Assembly: GCF_900110995.1 (NCBI RefSeq)
Contig: NZ_FOJF01000001.1
Coordinates: 761,199 to 825,198 of the forward strand
DNA length: 64,000 nt
DNA from: Chitinophaga sp. YR573
GTDB lineage: Bacteria; Bacteroidota; Bacteroidia; Chitinophagales; Chitinophagaceae
Direction: 5' to 3'
The notes under the pieces are model-generated. The model was given only the letters and a program-made list of their open reading frames with translations. It ran no database searches and was not told the origin of the DNA. Both the position numbers and the translations under genes were made by a program. Below are positions 36,649 to 45,399 of this stretch, one piece after another; positions within the stretch are counted from its first letter, which is position 1, and every line of letters starts with the position of its first letter.

Positions 36649-37425
36649 TTATACGGCTATTTTAAATTCGGCAGCCAGCTTCTCCTTCACAGACTGAAAC
36701 GCTTCATGGAAACGCACCACCTCTCCCACAACAATGATAGCGGGATTGCGGAGGTCTCCCCTGCTGGCGATCGCTGCCAGTTCTCCCACAGTACCTACAC
36801 CCACTTTCTGGTTAGGTAATGTACCATTCTGGATAATGGCAGCAGGGGTATTACCTTTTCCCTGCGCGATATATGCGGAAGATATCTCTTCCAGCTTACT
36901 CATTCCCATTAATATCACAACCGTCGTTTTCACCTGGATAGCATGGTCCAGGTCTCTTGCCAGGTTGCCGTTCTGCGTGGTACCGGTCAGTACCCAGAAT
37001 CCCTCACTCACATTACGCGCTGTCACTGGAATCCCGTTAAAAGCCGGTACCGATATCGCACTGCTGATACCGGGAATTACTTCTGTATCTATATTAAACT
37101 GCTGGGCAAAAGACAGTTCTTCCTGCCCACGGCCAAACACAAAAGAATCTCCTCCTTTCAGGCGTACCACATTGCCATAGGTCAATGCGTACTTCACAAT
37201 CATGCGATTAATCTCATCCTGAGAGTACACATGCATACCGGCACGTTTACCAACAAAACGCTTTAAGCAGTTGCTTGGTGCATGCTCCAGCAGTTCATTG
37301 TTAGACAGTGCGTCGTACAGAATTACCCTGGCCTGTTGTATGGCTTTCAGCCCTTTTACAGTGATCAGCTCAGGATCACCAGGACCTGCGCCTACCAGTG
37401 TTAATTTTGGATGTATATTTTGCAT
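36649..37425 (-). CDS. cobA: Uroporphyrinogen-III C-methyltransferase
   Basis: A 258-residue SAM-dependent enzyme that methylates uroporphyrinogen III at C2 and C7 to give precorrin-2, the branch point to siroheme. Class III methyltransferase signatures are LTLVGAGPGDPELITVKG at the start, VVRLKGGDSFVFGRGQEE, VIPGISSAISVPAFNGIPVT and WVLTGT. Length is typical of single-domain SUMT. It lies 18 bases downstream of the sulfite reductase gene on the same strand, matching its job of supplying the reductase cofactor. Confidence 0.96.
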   Translation of the reverse strand: MQNIHPKLTLVGAGPGDPELITVKGLKAIQQARVILYDALSNNELLEHAPSNCLKRFVGKRAGMHVYSQDEINRMIVKYALTYGNVVRLKGGDSFVFGRGQEELSFAQQFNIDTEVIPGISSAISVPAFNGIPVTARNVSEGFWVLTGTTQNGNLARDLDHAIQVKTTVVILMGMSKLEEISSAYIAQGKGNTPAAIIQNGTLPNQKVGVGTVGELAAIASRGDLRNPAIIVVGEVVRFHEAFQSVKEKLAAEFKIAV

Positions 37426-37443
37426 AATGTACTCTTTTAAAGA

Positions 37444-39561
37444 TTAAGACGCAGACACTTCAGCGCTTGGCTGCTGCCTGAGGGCGTGTGCCTGCTGATA
37501 AAAGTCTGCTGCCTGTTTGTGATATGCTTTCGCAAAACTTTCTGAAGGTTCGTGCTGATTGATTTGTAACACCAGCTCTTTAAAACCTCCGTCGATTGGC
37601 CATTTGCCAGTTTCTACGAAATATTTGTCAAAGTCATTGATGATGCCGGTCTGTGTATTACAGCTTACGCCTTCTCCTAACAGTAATGCCTTCGCTGTTT
37701 GTACAAAAGTAGAGTAAGAATGATAGATACTGTCTGCGAACTGATTGCTTTCCAAAGCTACAACAGATGACTGCAGCTTTTCTTCCCCTTCAAATAACAG
37801 GGTAGCTACCAGGTCTATTACCACGCTTGCGCACTCACCTACACCGATAGCAGTAGCGAACTTGTCGCCCTGTCCCCAGTCGATGAAATCATCGTTCTGC
37901 AGGGTAGTCAGGTCTGTCAGTGGTTTCAGCAGGTCGTAGAAGTATCTCTCTCCCTGACGGTCGTAGTAATCATTATACTTTTCGCTTTCCTGTCCATTGG
38001 CTTCATAGTCATTCAGCAGGGAGCGCAGTACATCCGGGCCACGTTTACTTGGCACCTTGATCACTTTGTCCGCTACACGGCCAATACCATCACCTACAAT
38101 ACCACCACCCAGCAATACCTGCAGGGCTGGTAATACTTTACCACCACTCTTCACGGAACTGCCATGGAAGCCAATAGAGGCAATACCATGCTGACCGCAG
38201 GAGTTCATACAACCACTTATCTTGATCTTAATATCTTTATTATATACCAGGTCAGGGAACTCTTCCTGAATCACCAGTTCCAGTGCAGTAGCAATACCAG
38301 TGCTGCTGGAAATAGCCAGGTTACAGGTATCAGTACCAGGACAGGCAGTGATATCGGCGATACTGTCAAAGCCGGGTTCAGCAAAACCTGCTGTTTCCAG
38401 TACACTGAACACATAAGGCAGGTGAGCAGGTAATATGTATTTCAACAGTAAACCCTGGTTGGCTGTTACACGTACATCGTTGCCGATGGCTGGTCTCAGT
38501 GCTTCAATGATCTGACGGGAAATAACGGAACTGATGTTACCCAGTGGTACACGCACATAAGCGGCATAATAATCTGCCTGCTTCTGACGGAAAGCATTGG
38601 TAGCCTTCCATGTTTCGTATTTCTTTGGATCTTTAATAGTGTAAGACGGTAATACTGCATCTGCTGCAGGTAATGCCGGTTCTTCCCACACATCAGCGTC
38701 TACATGGAAAGTCTTCACTTTGTTGGCAAGGCGTTCTTCCTCTACCAGTCTGGTGAATTCTTCAAACCCGATTTTCTGGATCAGGAACTTCATACGTGCT
38801 TTATGACGGCTGGCTCTTTCACCATTTCTGTCAAACACACGCAACACAGTTTCTATGTATGGGATCAGCTGATCTGCTTCCAGGAATTCGTAAGCAACGT
38901 GAGCCAGGTAAGGCTGTGCGCCAAGGCCACCACCTATCATCACTTTAAAGCCACGTACCTGCTGTCCGTTGATTTCACGGATCTTAGGTATTACACCTAT
39001 ATCGTGCATGAAAGCCCATGCTGTATCTGCATCGCTGCTGGAGAAAGACATCTTGAACTTACGGCCCATGTCCTGGCATACAGGGTTACGCAGGAAATAG
39101 CGGAACGCTGCATCAGCATAAGGTGTAATGTCAAATGGTTCAGCAGGATCTATACCCGCTTTATCAGAAGCGGTAATATTCCTTACGGTGTTACCGCAGG
39201 CTTCACGTATGGTAATATCGTCAAGATCTAATTTGGCCCACAGTTCGGGTGTCCTTTCCAGGCTCACGAAGTGGATCTGAATGTCCTGACGGGTGGTCAG
39301 ATGCAGGTTACCGGTAGAATATTCGTCAGAAACGTCAGACATACGTTTCCACTGCTCCAGTGTCATTTTACCGTAGGGCAGTTTAATGCGTATCATTTGA
39401 ACTCCCGGTTGTCTCTGTCCGTAAATACCTCTTGCGAGACGCAGACTACGGAATTTCTCTTCCGGTATCTGTCCTTCACGGAATAATCGGATCTTTTTCT
39501 CCAGTTCTATTATGTCCTTCTCTACAACCGGATTTTCCAGTTCTGTTCTGAAGCTTTGCAT
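37444..39561 (-). CDS. Siroheme sulfite (or nitrite) reductase with C-terminal HEPN-like domain
   Basis: A 705-residue reductase. Residues 1-540 carry two nitrite/sulfite reductase half-repeats, with TTRQDIQIHFV, then the siroheme/[4Fe-4S] ligands C407-x5-C413 (ACPGTDTCNL) and C451-x3-C455 (SGCMNSCGQHG). Residues about 575-695 form an added helical domain (SYSTFVQTAKALLLGEGV, IINDFDKYF) like HEPN folds. The family reduces sulfite to sulfide or nitrite to ammonia; the Cys-rich leader upstream argues for sulfite. It is the first gene of the unit with cobA and precorrin-2 dehydrogenase. It is preceded by a leader peptide, attenuator hairpins and a consensus promoter. Confidence 0.93.
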   Translation of the reverse strand: MQSFRTELENPVVEKDIIELEKKIRLFREGQIPEEKFRSLRLARGIYGQRQPGVQMIRIKLPYGKMTLEQWKRMSDVSDEYSTGNLHLTTRQDIQIHFVSLERTPELWAKLDLDDITIREACGNTVRNITASDKAGIDPAEPFDITPYADAAFRYFLRNPVCQDMGRKFKMSFSSSDADTAWAFMHDIGVIPKIREINGQQVRGFKVMIGGGLGAQPYLAHVAYEFLEADQLIPYIETVLRVFDRNGERASRHKARMKFLIQKIGFEEFTRLVEEERLANKVKTFHVDADVWEEPALPAADAVLPSYTIKDPKKYETWKATNAFRQKQADYYAAYVRVPLGNISSVISRQIIEALRPAIGNDVRVTANQGLLLKYILPAHLPYVFSVLETAGFAEPGFDSIADITACPGTDTCNLAISSSTGIATALELVIQEEFPDLVYNKDIKIKISGCMNSCGQHGIASIGFHGSSVKSGGKVLPALQVLLGGGIVGDGIGRVADKVIKVPSKRGPDVLRSLLNDYEANGQESEKYNDYYDRQGERYFYDLLKPLTDLTTLQNDDFIDWGQGDKFATAIGVGECASVVIDLVATLLFEGEEKLQSSVVALESNQFADSIYHSYSTFVQTAKALLLGEGVSCNTQTGIINDFDKYFVETGKWPIDGGFKELVLQINQHEPSESFAKAYHKQAADFYQQAHALRQQPSAEVSAS

Positions 39562-39618
39562 ATCAATTATTTTCTTGGGTGGTGGTAAATTATCTTCCTT
39601 ATTAAGCCTATATAAAGC

Positions 39619-39708
39619 ACAAAGCCCCCGTAAGAACGGAGGCTTTGTATATCTTGTTTGATTTTTGATTGATCATCAGTTGGTATACATCTACGCCTCC
39701 GCTCTTAC
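39619..39708 (-). promoter_or_regulatory. Transcription attenuator upstream of sulfite reductase
   Basis: Terminator: 39636-39648 pairs with 39619-39631 (13 bp, one G-U, loop of 4). Antiterminator: 39695-39708 pairs with 39630-39643 (14 bp, one G-U). The two share 39630-39643, so only one can form. The antiterminator 5' arm lies over the last codons of the leader ORF, where a translating ribosome would cover it. The U tract after the terminator is weak (GCUUUAUAU). Confidence 0.75.
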
Positions 39709-39771
39709 CTTTGCGGTACAGCAACGGCACTCTAAACGCTCTATCATCAGATTACTATCCATATTTCCCAT
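39691..39771 (-). CDS. Cysteine-rich leader peptide of the sulfite reductase operon
   Basis: A 26-codon ORF (start 39771) or 23-codon ORF (in-frame Met at 39762) ending in TAG at 39691-39693. From the inner Met it reads MDSNLMIERLECRCC then TAKVRAEA. The Cys codons are at 39727-39729, 39721-39723 and 39718-39720. Its last codons overlap the 5' arm of the antiterminator. Ribosomes stalled for lack of Cys-tRNA would leave that arm free; ribosomes reaching the stop would cover it and favour the terminator. The product need have no function of its own. The promoter sits 13-22 bases upstream of the start. Confidence 0.75.
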   Translation of the reverse strand: MGNMDSNLMIERLECRCCTAKVRAEA

Positions 39772-39789
39772 CGTTTTTGTAGACTATAA

Positions 39790-39820
39790 CAAAGTTATAA
39801 ATCTAAGTGAGATTTCCAAA
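39790..39820 (-). promoter_or_regulatory. Consensus Bacteroidota promoter of the sulfite reductase operon
   Basis: Read on the minus strand: TTTG (39817-39820), exactly 19 bases, then TAACTTTG (39790-39797). It is a full match to TTTG-N19-TAnnTTTG and places the transcript start just before the leader ORF. Confidence 0.8.
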
Positions 39821-39950
39821 GGAAATTTTCATAAAAAAAGGGGGTGAATATTAGAATTTATTTAAAAGTCTGGGGGATGCTTCCCGGATTTTTCTATTGT
39901 CATTGGAATGATAATGTAACTTTGCCGCGCAAAACAAACGAAAAGAGCAC

Positions 39951-40604
39951 ATGATCAATACGGTGATTTTTGATATGGATGGATTGTTGATTGACTCCGA
40001 ACCCCTGTGGGGACAAGCGATGCGGGAAGTGTTCGCTACGGTTGGAGTGGAATTGTCAATGGAACAGGCTAGTCATACTACCGGCTTACGCACGGCAGAA
40101 GTGGTGGATTACTGGCATAATTTCTTCAAATGGGAAGGAAAAGGTTCAGAGCAGGTGACTTCAGAGATTATTGACAGCGTTACTGCCAAAATCGTGGCAG
40201 AAGGTGAGATGATGGAAGGGCTGGAATACATTCTCGATTATTTCGAACAGAAGAAATTCAAAATAGGACTGGCTTCCTCCTCTCCTATGCGGCTGATCCT
40301 GGCTGCGGTGAATCATTTCGGTATCAAAGACCGTTTCCAGGTAATCTCTTCAGCAGAGTTTGAATCACATGGCAAGCCGCATCCGGCTGTTTACCTGTCC
40401 TGCGCTAAGGAACTGGGTAGCAGGCCCCTGCAATGTATCGCTTTCGAGGATTCCGTTACCGGCATGACAGCCGCCAAAGCTGCCCGTATGAAGGTAGTGG
40501 TGGTGCCGGAGCCGCACAACCGCAGTAACAAACGTTATGCCCTGGCAGATGTACAATTAAGCTCTTTAACCGAGTTTAACGACGGGATTTTAGCTAAACT
40601 ATAA
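39951..40604 (+). CDS. HAD-family sugar phosphatase (HxpB/beta-PGM-like)
   Basis: A 217-residue cytoplasmic phosphatase. The HAD motifs are in order: FDMDGLLIDSEPLW (nucleophile D8, acid D10), a helical cap (about 18-85), LASSSPMRLI (motif II), KPHPAVYLSCAKELG (motif III Lys), and FEDSVTGMTAAKAARM (motif IV acidic pair). The closest type by eye is the hexitol-phosphate/2-deoxyglucose-6-phosphate phosphatase HxpB (YniC), not the mutase. A -7 element TAACTTTG lies at 39917-39924. It is followed by an exceptionally long terminator hairpin. Confidence 0.9.
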   Translation: MINTVIFDMDGLLIDSEPLWGQAMREVFATVGVELSMEQASHTTGLRTAEVVDYWHNFFKWEGKGSEQVTSEIIDSVTAKIVAEGEMMEGLEYILDYFEQKKFKIGLASSSPMRLILAAVNHFGIKDRFQVISSAEFESHGKPHPAVYLSCAKELGSRPLQCIAFEDSVTGMTAAKAARMKVVVVPEPHNRSNKRYALADVQLSSLTEFNDGILAKL

Positions 40605-40622
40605 AAATATCAACATATCATA

Positions 40623-40666
40623 AAACCCGGGCCGGGGTAAGTTTAAACTTACTCCGGCCCGGGTTT
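40623..40666. terminator. Long terminator hairpin after the HAD gene
   Basis: A nearly perfect palindrome of 44 bases: AAACCCGGGCCGG... mirrored to ...CCGGCCCGGGTTT, one G-T pair, almost no loop, followed by TTTAT. Could also act on the opposite strand. Confidence 0.88.
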
Positions 40667-40833
40667 TTATATATCAGTATACGATGGGTTAAGTGGTACA
40701 AAGGCTTCCCTGCTCTTACCTTACCGGGTTCTAACATATCTTTATCCGGCTTCTGATAAATCCTCTTAAATTTATTTATTGCATTAATAAACCAATTATG
40801 AGGTATATATAAAGCATACTTCTAGAAATATGT

Positions 40834-40885
40834 CTTATATATGCTTCATATATGGCTTATATATGGGTTATATATGGATTATATC
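40834..40885. repeat. AT-rich tandem repeat
   Basis: About five imperfect units of 11-12 bases with core TTATATATGG (CTTATATATG, CTTCATATATGG, CTTATATATGGG, TTATATATGGA and so on). It lies in the 320-base gap between the HAD gene terminator and the family A element. No gene is seen in the gap. Confidence 0.7.
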
Positions 40886-41000
40886 TCTGATCACAAGCCT
40901 GTTAAGGCTTTTCAGGGACTCTTCTGAAATAGGCCATCGGTGATGGACATATGGATCCTTCTCTCTTTAATTATCTATAAATCAATTATCTATACAAAAA

Positions 41001-41053
41001 AGCTCCGTCAGGAGCCCCATGTTTGTAACAAACACGGGGCTCCTGACGGAGCC
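41001..41053. repeat. Family A element, short form, copy 3
   Basis: A single long hairpin made of the outer arms only. AGCTCCGTCAGGAGCCCC and the GTTTGT end meet ACAAAC almost directly, and the second arm is ACGGGGCTCCTGACGGAG. The inner palindrome of copies 1 and 2 is absent. The core has GTCA in place of GTTA, with the matching change in the other arm. Confidence 0.88.
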
Positions 41054-41083
41054 TCATAAAATCTATGGATATGATAAAAAACA

Positions 41084-41115
41084 ACAGGGGCCGTTCCTTT
41101 CGAAACAGCCCCTGT
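41084..41115. terminator. Terminator after rpsA
   Basis: ACAGGGGC (41084-41091) pairs with GCCCCTGT (41108-41115), and on the minus strand a T-rich run follows. It lies 24 bases past the rpsA stop. Confidence 0.8.
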
Positions 41116-41138
41116 ATTATTTCAACCTAAAAAAGTTA

Positions 41139-43043
41139 TTACGCTTTTTTCTCTTCTTCACCACCTTCAGACTGCTTCAGTTTCTCTCTCAGTTCAGCTA
41201 AAGCACCCAGATCACCTAAAGTAGCTTTTTCTACTTTACTCTGAATGGTTTTAACTGCTTTGCGAGTGTTATCAGCATCTGCTCTCTTTTCTTTCGCAAC
41301 TACAGCTTTCTCTTCGTTCTTCACTTGTTCCCAAACTCTTGTATGAGAAACCAGGATACGTTTTTCGCTACGATCGAATTCAATGATCATGAATTCTTTC
41401 ACATCTTCAACGCTGATGGCTTTATCATCTTCAGTGCGCAGGTGACGGGCAGGAGCGTAAGCTTCCAGACCATATTGTAACTGAACGGTAGCACCCTTGT
41501 CATCTTTCTTCACTACAGTACCTTCATGGATAGAACCAATCGGGAAGATAGTTTCAAAAGTGTTCCATGGATCTTCTTCAATTTGTTTGTGGCCCAGGCT
41601 CAGTTTACGGTTATCCTTGTCAATACCTAAGATAACTACTTCGATTTCGCTACCTACTTTAGTGTACTCACTTGGGTGATTGAAACGTTTGATCCAGCTC
41701 AGGTCAGAGATATGGATCATACCACCGATACCAGTTTCCAGCTCAACGAATACGCCATAAGGAGTAATGTTCTTCACAATACCTTTGTGACGGCTTTCCA
41801 GCGGGAATTTAGTTTCGATAGTAGCCCAAGGATCTTCTGTCAGTTGCTTGATAGACAGGCTCATTTTACGCTCGTCTTTGCTCAGGGTAACTACCACTGC
41901 TTCGTACTCTTCTCCTAATTTGAAGAATTCCTTAGCATTGATTGGTGTAGAAGCCCAGGAGATTTCAGATACGTGTACCAGTCCTTCTACACCAGGCAGA
42001 ATTTCCAGGAATGCACCATAATCTTCAATGTTCACTACTTTACCTTTCACGCGCGCACCTTCTGTGATGTTAGCTGGTAAGGTATCCCAAGGATGGGGAG
42101 TGAGTTGTTTGTAACCAAGGCTGATACGTTTTTTCTCGTCGTCGAAGTCCAGTACAACCACATTGATCTTCTGATCCATCTGCAGTACTTCGCTTGGGTG
42201 AGAAATACGACCCCAGCTGATGTCGGTGATGTACAGCAAGCCGTCCAGACCACCCAGATCGATGAATGCACCGAAGTCTGTGATATTTTTGATAGTACCT
42301 TCCAATACCTGGCCTTTTTCCAGTTTGGAGATAATATCCACTCTTTGTTGTTCGATATCGCTTTCGATGAGCGCTTTGTGGGAAACAACTGCATTTCTGA
42401 TGGCTTCGTTAACCTTAACCACTTTGAATTCCATTGTTTTACCAACAAACTGATCGTAATCAGTAACAGGTTTAACGTCGATCTGTGAACCTGGTAAGAA
42501 TGTTTCCATACCATAAACGTCCACGATCAGGCCGCCCTTAGTTTTGCTGGTAACAGTACCAGTAACAACTTCGCCTGTTTTGTACACTTCAACGATTTTT
42601 TCCCATGCACGCTGTTGACGAGCTTGTTTACGGCTCAGGTGCAGGTTACCATCCCTGTCTTCTTTTTCTACAACCAGTACTTCTACTTCATCTCCTACTT
42701 TCAGGCCCTGCAGATCGCGGAACTCATTCAGAGAGATAAGACCATCTGATTTGAAACCAATGTTGATCACAACGTCCGTTTTGGTTAAACCAACCACGGT
42801 ACCAGTGAGCAAACCGTTTTCTTCGATCACTTTGAAAGTGCTGTCGTAAGTCTGGTCATACTTAACTTTCTCTTCCTGGCTATAAGAAGATACGTTACGT
42901 TTGTCCACGCTCCAGTCAAAATCATCGTGAGCGGTCTGTACTGCAACAGGTGCATTTTTTGTCGCTGTTTCTGCCTGGGCACTAACTGCCACCGGAGCCT
43001 GCTGTTCAGCGTTTTGTTCGTTAATAATGTTGTTTTCTTCCAA
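41139..43043 (-). CDS. rpsA: 30S ribosomal protein S1
   Basis: A 634-residue RNA-binding protein that recruits mRNA to the small subunit. Six S1 (OB-fold) repeats are visible, e.g. GTVVGLTKTDVVINIGFKSD, GTVTSKTKGGLIVDVYGME, GTIKNITDFGAFIDLGGLDG, GKVVNIEDYGAFLEILPGVE, GIVKNITPYGVFVELETGIG and GTVVKKDDKGATVQLQYGLE. An acidic, Gln-rich N-terminal tail and a charged C-terminal tail (GGEEEKKA) flank them. A promoter lies at 43109-43143 and a terminator follows the gene. It is transcribed alone. Confidence 0.98.
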   Translation of the reverse strand: MEENNIINEQNAEQQAPVAVSAQAETATKNAPVAVQTAHDDFDWSVDKRNVSSYSQEEKVKYDQTYDSTFKVIEENGLLTGTVVGLTKTDVVINIGFKSDGLISLNEFRDLQGLKVGDEVEVLVVEKEDRDGNLHLSRKQARQQRAWEKIVEVYKTGEVVTGTVTSKTKGGLIVDVYGMETFLPGSQIDVKPVTDYDQFVGKTMEFKVVKVNEAIRNAVVSHKALIESDIEQQRVDIISKLEKGQVLEGTIKNITDFGAFIDLGGLDGLLYITDISWGRISHPSEVLQMDQKINVVVLDFDDEKKRISLGYKQLTPHPWDTLPANITEGARVKGKVVNIEDYGAFLEILPGVEGLVHVSEISWASTPINAKEFFKLGEEYEAVVVTLSKDERKMSLSIKQLTEDPWATIETKFPLESRHKGIVKNITPYGVFVELETGIGGMIHISDLSWIKRFNHPSEYTKVGSEIEVVILGIDKDNRKLSLGHKQIEEDPWNTFETIFPIGSIHEGTVVKKDDKGATVQLQYGLEAYAPARHLRTEDDKAISVEDVKEFMIIEFDRSEKRILVSHTRVWEQVKNEEKAVVAKEKRADADNTRKAVKTIQSKVEKATLGDLGALAELREKLKQSEGGEEEKKA

Positions 43044-43108
43044 AATTTTGTTATTACTTTTTGATAAAATATCCCCCGGAGATTAAGCCGGAAGTTTTAA
43101 TTGGACGG

Positions 43109-43143
43109 CAAAGATACTGAATAATCATAAAAAAACCACCAAA
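43109..43143 (-). promoter_or_regulatory. Candidate promoter of rpsA
   Basis: Read on the minus strand: TTTG (43140-43143), 23 bases, TATCTTTG (43109-43116). It matches both consensus boxes with spacing at the long end, leaving a leader of about 60 bases. Confidence 0.55.
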
Positions 43144-43218
43144 ATCCTGGTCGTCGCCGCTTGTAAAAATGTAGGCTAAATAGGTTTAGGAATGCAGATT
43201 TTGTACTAATTTTCAAGT

Positions 43219-44103
43219 ATGAACGGAACGTCTTTCAGATCTGATATTCGCTACTGGCTGAGACAAGGAAACACAATTAACCATTTACTTTTCTGGAACA
43301 TTGTTGTTTTCCTCCTGCTGGGAGTAGTGCATGTTGCGGGATGGATATCTCCCGCTGCGGGTTTTATACCCACCTTTTTATATGAGCAGCTGTCCCTGCA
43401 TTCGGCATTACCTGCTTTTATTGTGAAACCCTGGGGGTTATTTACTTATATGTTCACCCATGTTGCCATCTTTCACATCTTCTTCAACATGTTGAACCTC
43501 TATTGGTTCGGTAACCTCTTCCGGTCATTCCTCGGTAATCACCGTGTACTGCCCCTCTATCTGCTGGGCGGTATCACAGGCGGACTGGTATTCCTCTTAG
43601 TCTACAATCTAGCTTACCCCAGCCTCGATGGTACCCTCATAGGTGCTTCTGCGTCTGTAATATGTTTACTGGTGGCCTGCGCTACCAAGATCCCCAATTA
43701 CGAGATAGGCTTACTCTTCCTGGGTTCCATCCGCTTAAAGTGGCTGGCTCTGGCCATTGTAGTACTGGATGCTATTGCCATCCCTGATGGTAACACCGGC
43801 GGTATCGCTGCTCACCTGGGTGGTGCATTGATGGGTTTTGTATACGTGAAGCTCCTGGACAATGGTACCGATATCTGTCAGCCTTTAATATGGCTGTTCA
43901 ACAGACGGGTACGTGTAGAAGCTACCGGCAAGCGTAAACGCATGTTCAAACCCAAGAAATCCCCGCTGAAAGTGGTGAAGAACGGACCGGAAGAAAACAG
44001 GCAGCTTCGCCTGGACCAGCTCCTGGACAAAATCAACGACAAAGGCTTCGAAAGCCTGAGCCCTGATGAAAAAGCCTGGTTAAAGAGAATGAGCCAGGAA
44101 TAA
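43219..44103 (+). CDS. Rhomboid-family intramembrane serine protease
   Basis: A 294-residue membrane protease with six helices over about 25-215. The catalytic Ser is S144 in LIGASASV (GxSx motif) and the His is H199 in AAHLGGALMG. The supporting HxxxN motif is HIFFNMLNLYWFG (about residues 86-98). The C-terminal 80 residues are a basic, soluble tail (RKRMFKPKKSPLK, then a helical LDQLLDKINDKGFESLSPDE) of the type appended to rhomboids in Bacteroidota. ispH begins 33 bases downstream in the same direction, so the two may be cotranscribed. Confidence 0.92.
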   Translation: MNGTSFRSDIRYWLRQGNTINHLLFWNIVVFLLLGVVHVAGWISPAAGFIPTFLYEQLSLHSALPAFIVKPWGLFTYMFTHVAIFHIFFNMLNLYWFGNLFRSFLGNHRVLPLYLLGGITGGLVFLLVYNLAYPSLDGTLIGASASVICLLVACATKIPNYEIGLLFLGSIRLKWLALAIVVLDAIAIPDGNTGGIAAHLGGALMGFVYVKLLDNGTDICQPLIWLFNRRVRVEATGKRKRMFKPKKSPLKVVKNGPEENRQLRLDQLLDKINDKGFESLSPDEKAWLKRMSQE

Positions 44104-44135
44104 CTGGCCATCAAAATATGTAACTTCGCCTTCAG

Positions 44136-45362
44136 ATGAAAACATTCAACGTCCCTGTTATATATCGCAGTCCGCTGATCACGGCTATCAAGAACAGCCG
44201 CAAGCAACTGGACCGCATGAAGAAGGATTTTACACCTACCGTGCTGGATTTCGGCCCGCTTAAAGTATTACTGGCCCGTCACTTCGGCTTCTGCTTCGGT
44301 GTGGAAAATGCTATAGAAATAGCTTTCAGGACCTTAGACGAGAACCCGGATAAAAGGATCTTCCTCCTCAGTGAAATGATTCACAATCCGCACGTCAATA
44401 ACGACCTGCTGGCAAGAGGTGTACAGTTCATTATGGACACAGCTGGCAAACAGCTGGTCCCCTGGGAATCACTCAACCCGGATGATATCGTGATCATCCC
44501 CGCCTTCGGTACCACACTGGAAATAGAAGCAAAACTAACCTCACTGGGCATTGCCCCCCTTCAATATAATACCACCTGCCCTTTCGTGGAAAGGGTATGG
44601 AACAAGGCAGAACAGATCGGACAACAATCCTACACCGTCATTGTCCACGGTAAACCTGGTCATGAAGAAACCAGGGCTACCTTCTCCCATAGTACCAGCA
44701 GTACACCCACTATAGTGGTAAAAGACATGGCAGAAGCTACACTACTGGCTACATTCATCACAGGAGAAAAACCGGCAGCAGCGTTCTACGAACTCTTCAA
44801 AGGACAATATTCCCCCGGGTTTGACGTGGCAAAAGACTTACAACGTGTAGGTGTGGTAAACCAGACGACCATGCTGGCGACAGAAACCCAGGCCATTGCA
44901 GATTACATCCGCAATGTAATGATGGACCGCTACGCATTAACTGCCGCCACCGCAGGTGAACGTTTCGCAGATGCAAGAGATACCCTCTGCTATGCTACTA
45001 ACGACAATCAGAGCGCTGTAACCGGCCTGCTTCAGGAAGAGGCAGACCTGGCCATTGTAGTAGGTGGTTATAACAGCTCCAACACTTCTCACCTGGTAGA
45101 ACTCTGTGAAGAGAAGCTGCCTACCTTTTTCATCTCCTCAGATGAGAAGCTTGTATCTGCTGATGAAATAGAACACTGGGATTTTCACCACAAACAGGAA
45201 TTACACAGCTTTACCTTTCTGCCTAAAAAAGAACAGGTAACTATTATGCTCACAAGCGGGGCTTCCTGCCCGGATGCATTAGTAGAAGCAGTTATACGGA
45301 AACTACTCTCCTTCTACGGACTGGAACATAAAATTGAAGAATTAGCGGCGAAATTCAAGTAG
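44136..45362 (+). CDS. ispH: 4-hydroxy-3-methylbut-2-enyl diphosphate reductase
   Basis: The last enzyme of the MEP pathway, reducing HMBPP to IPP and DMAPP with a [4Fe-4S] cluster. The three cluster Cys are C53 (FGFCFGVENA), C148 (NTTCPFVERVW) and C378 (SGASCPDALVE). At 408 residues it is longer than E. coli IspH (about 316) and resembles the long plant/cyanobacterial-type form, with an insertion around 200-230 and an N-terminal extension. It is followed by a perfect terminator palindrome. Confidence 0.95.
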   Translation: MKTFNVPVIYRSPLITAIKNSRKQLDRMKKDFTPTVLDFGPLKVLLARHFGFCFGVENAIEIAFRTLDENPDKRIFLLSEMIHNPHVNNDLLARGVQFIMDTAGKQLVPWESLNPDDIVIIPAFGTTLEIEAKLTSLGIAPLQYNTTCPFVERVWNKAEQIGQQSYTVIVHGKPGHEETRATFSHSTSSTPTIVVKDMAEATLLATFITGEKPAAAFYELFKGQYSPGFDVAKDLQRVGVVNQTTMLATETQAIADYIRNVMMDRYALTAATAGERFADARDTLCYATNDNQSAVTGLLQEEADLAIVVGGYNSSNTSHLVELCEEKLPTFFISSDEKLVSADEIEHWDFHHKQELHSFTFLPKKEQVTIMLTSGASCPDALVEAVIRKLLSFYGLEHKIEELAAKFK

Positions 45363-45371
45363 TCATAAAAC

Positions 45372-45399
45372 ACAAAAGACACCACGTGGTGTCTTTTGT
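45372..45399. terminator. Terminator after ispH
   Basis: A perfect 28-base palindrome (ACAAAAGACACCAC mirrored), symmetrical enough to act on both strands. Confidence 0.85.

Noticed and set aside
37444..39561. The HEPN-like tail as part of a toxin-antitoxin or defence system
   Set aside because: It is fused to a full reductase in a biosynthetic operon, no RNase motif is visible, and there is no antitoxin partner.
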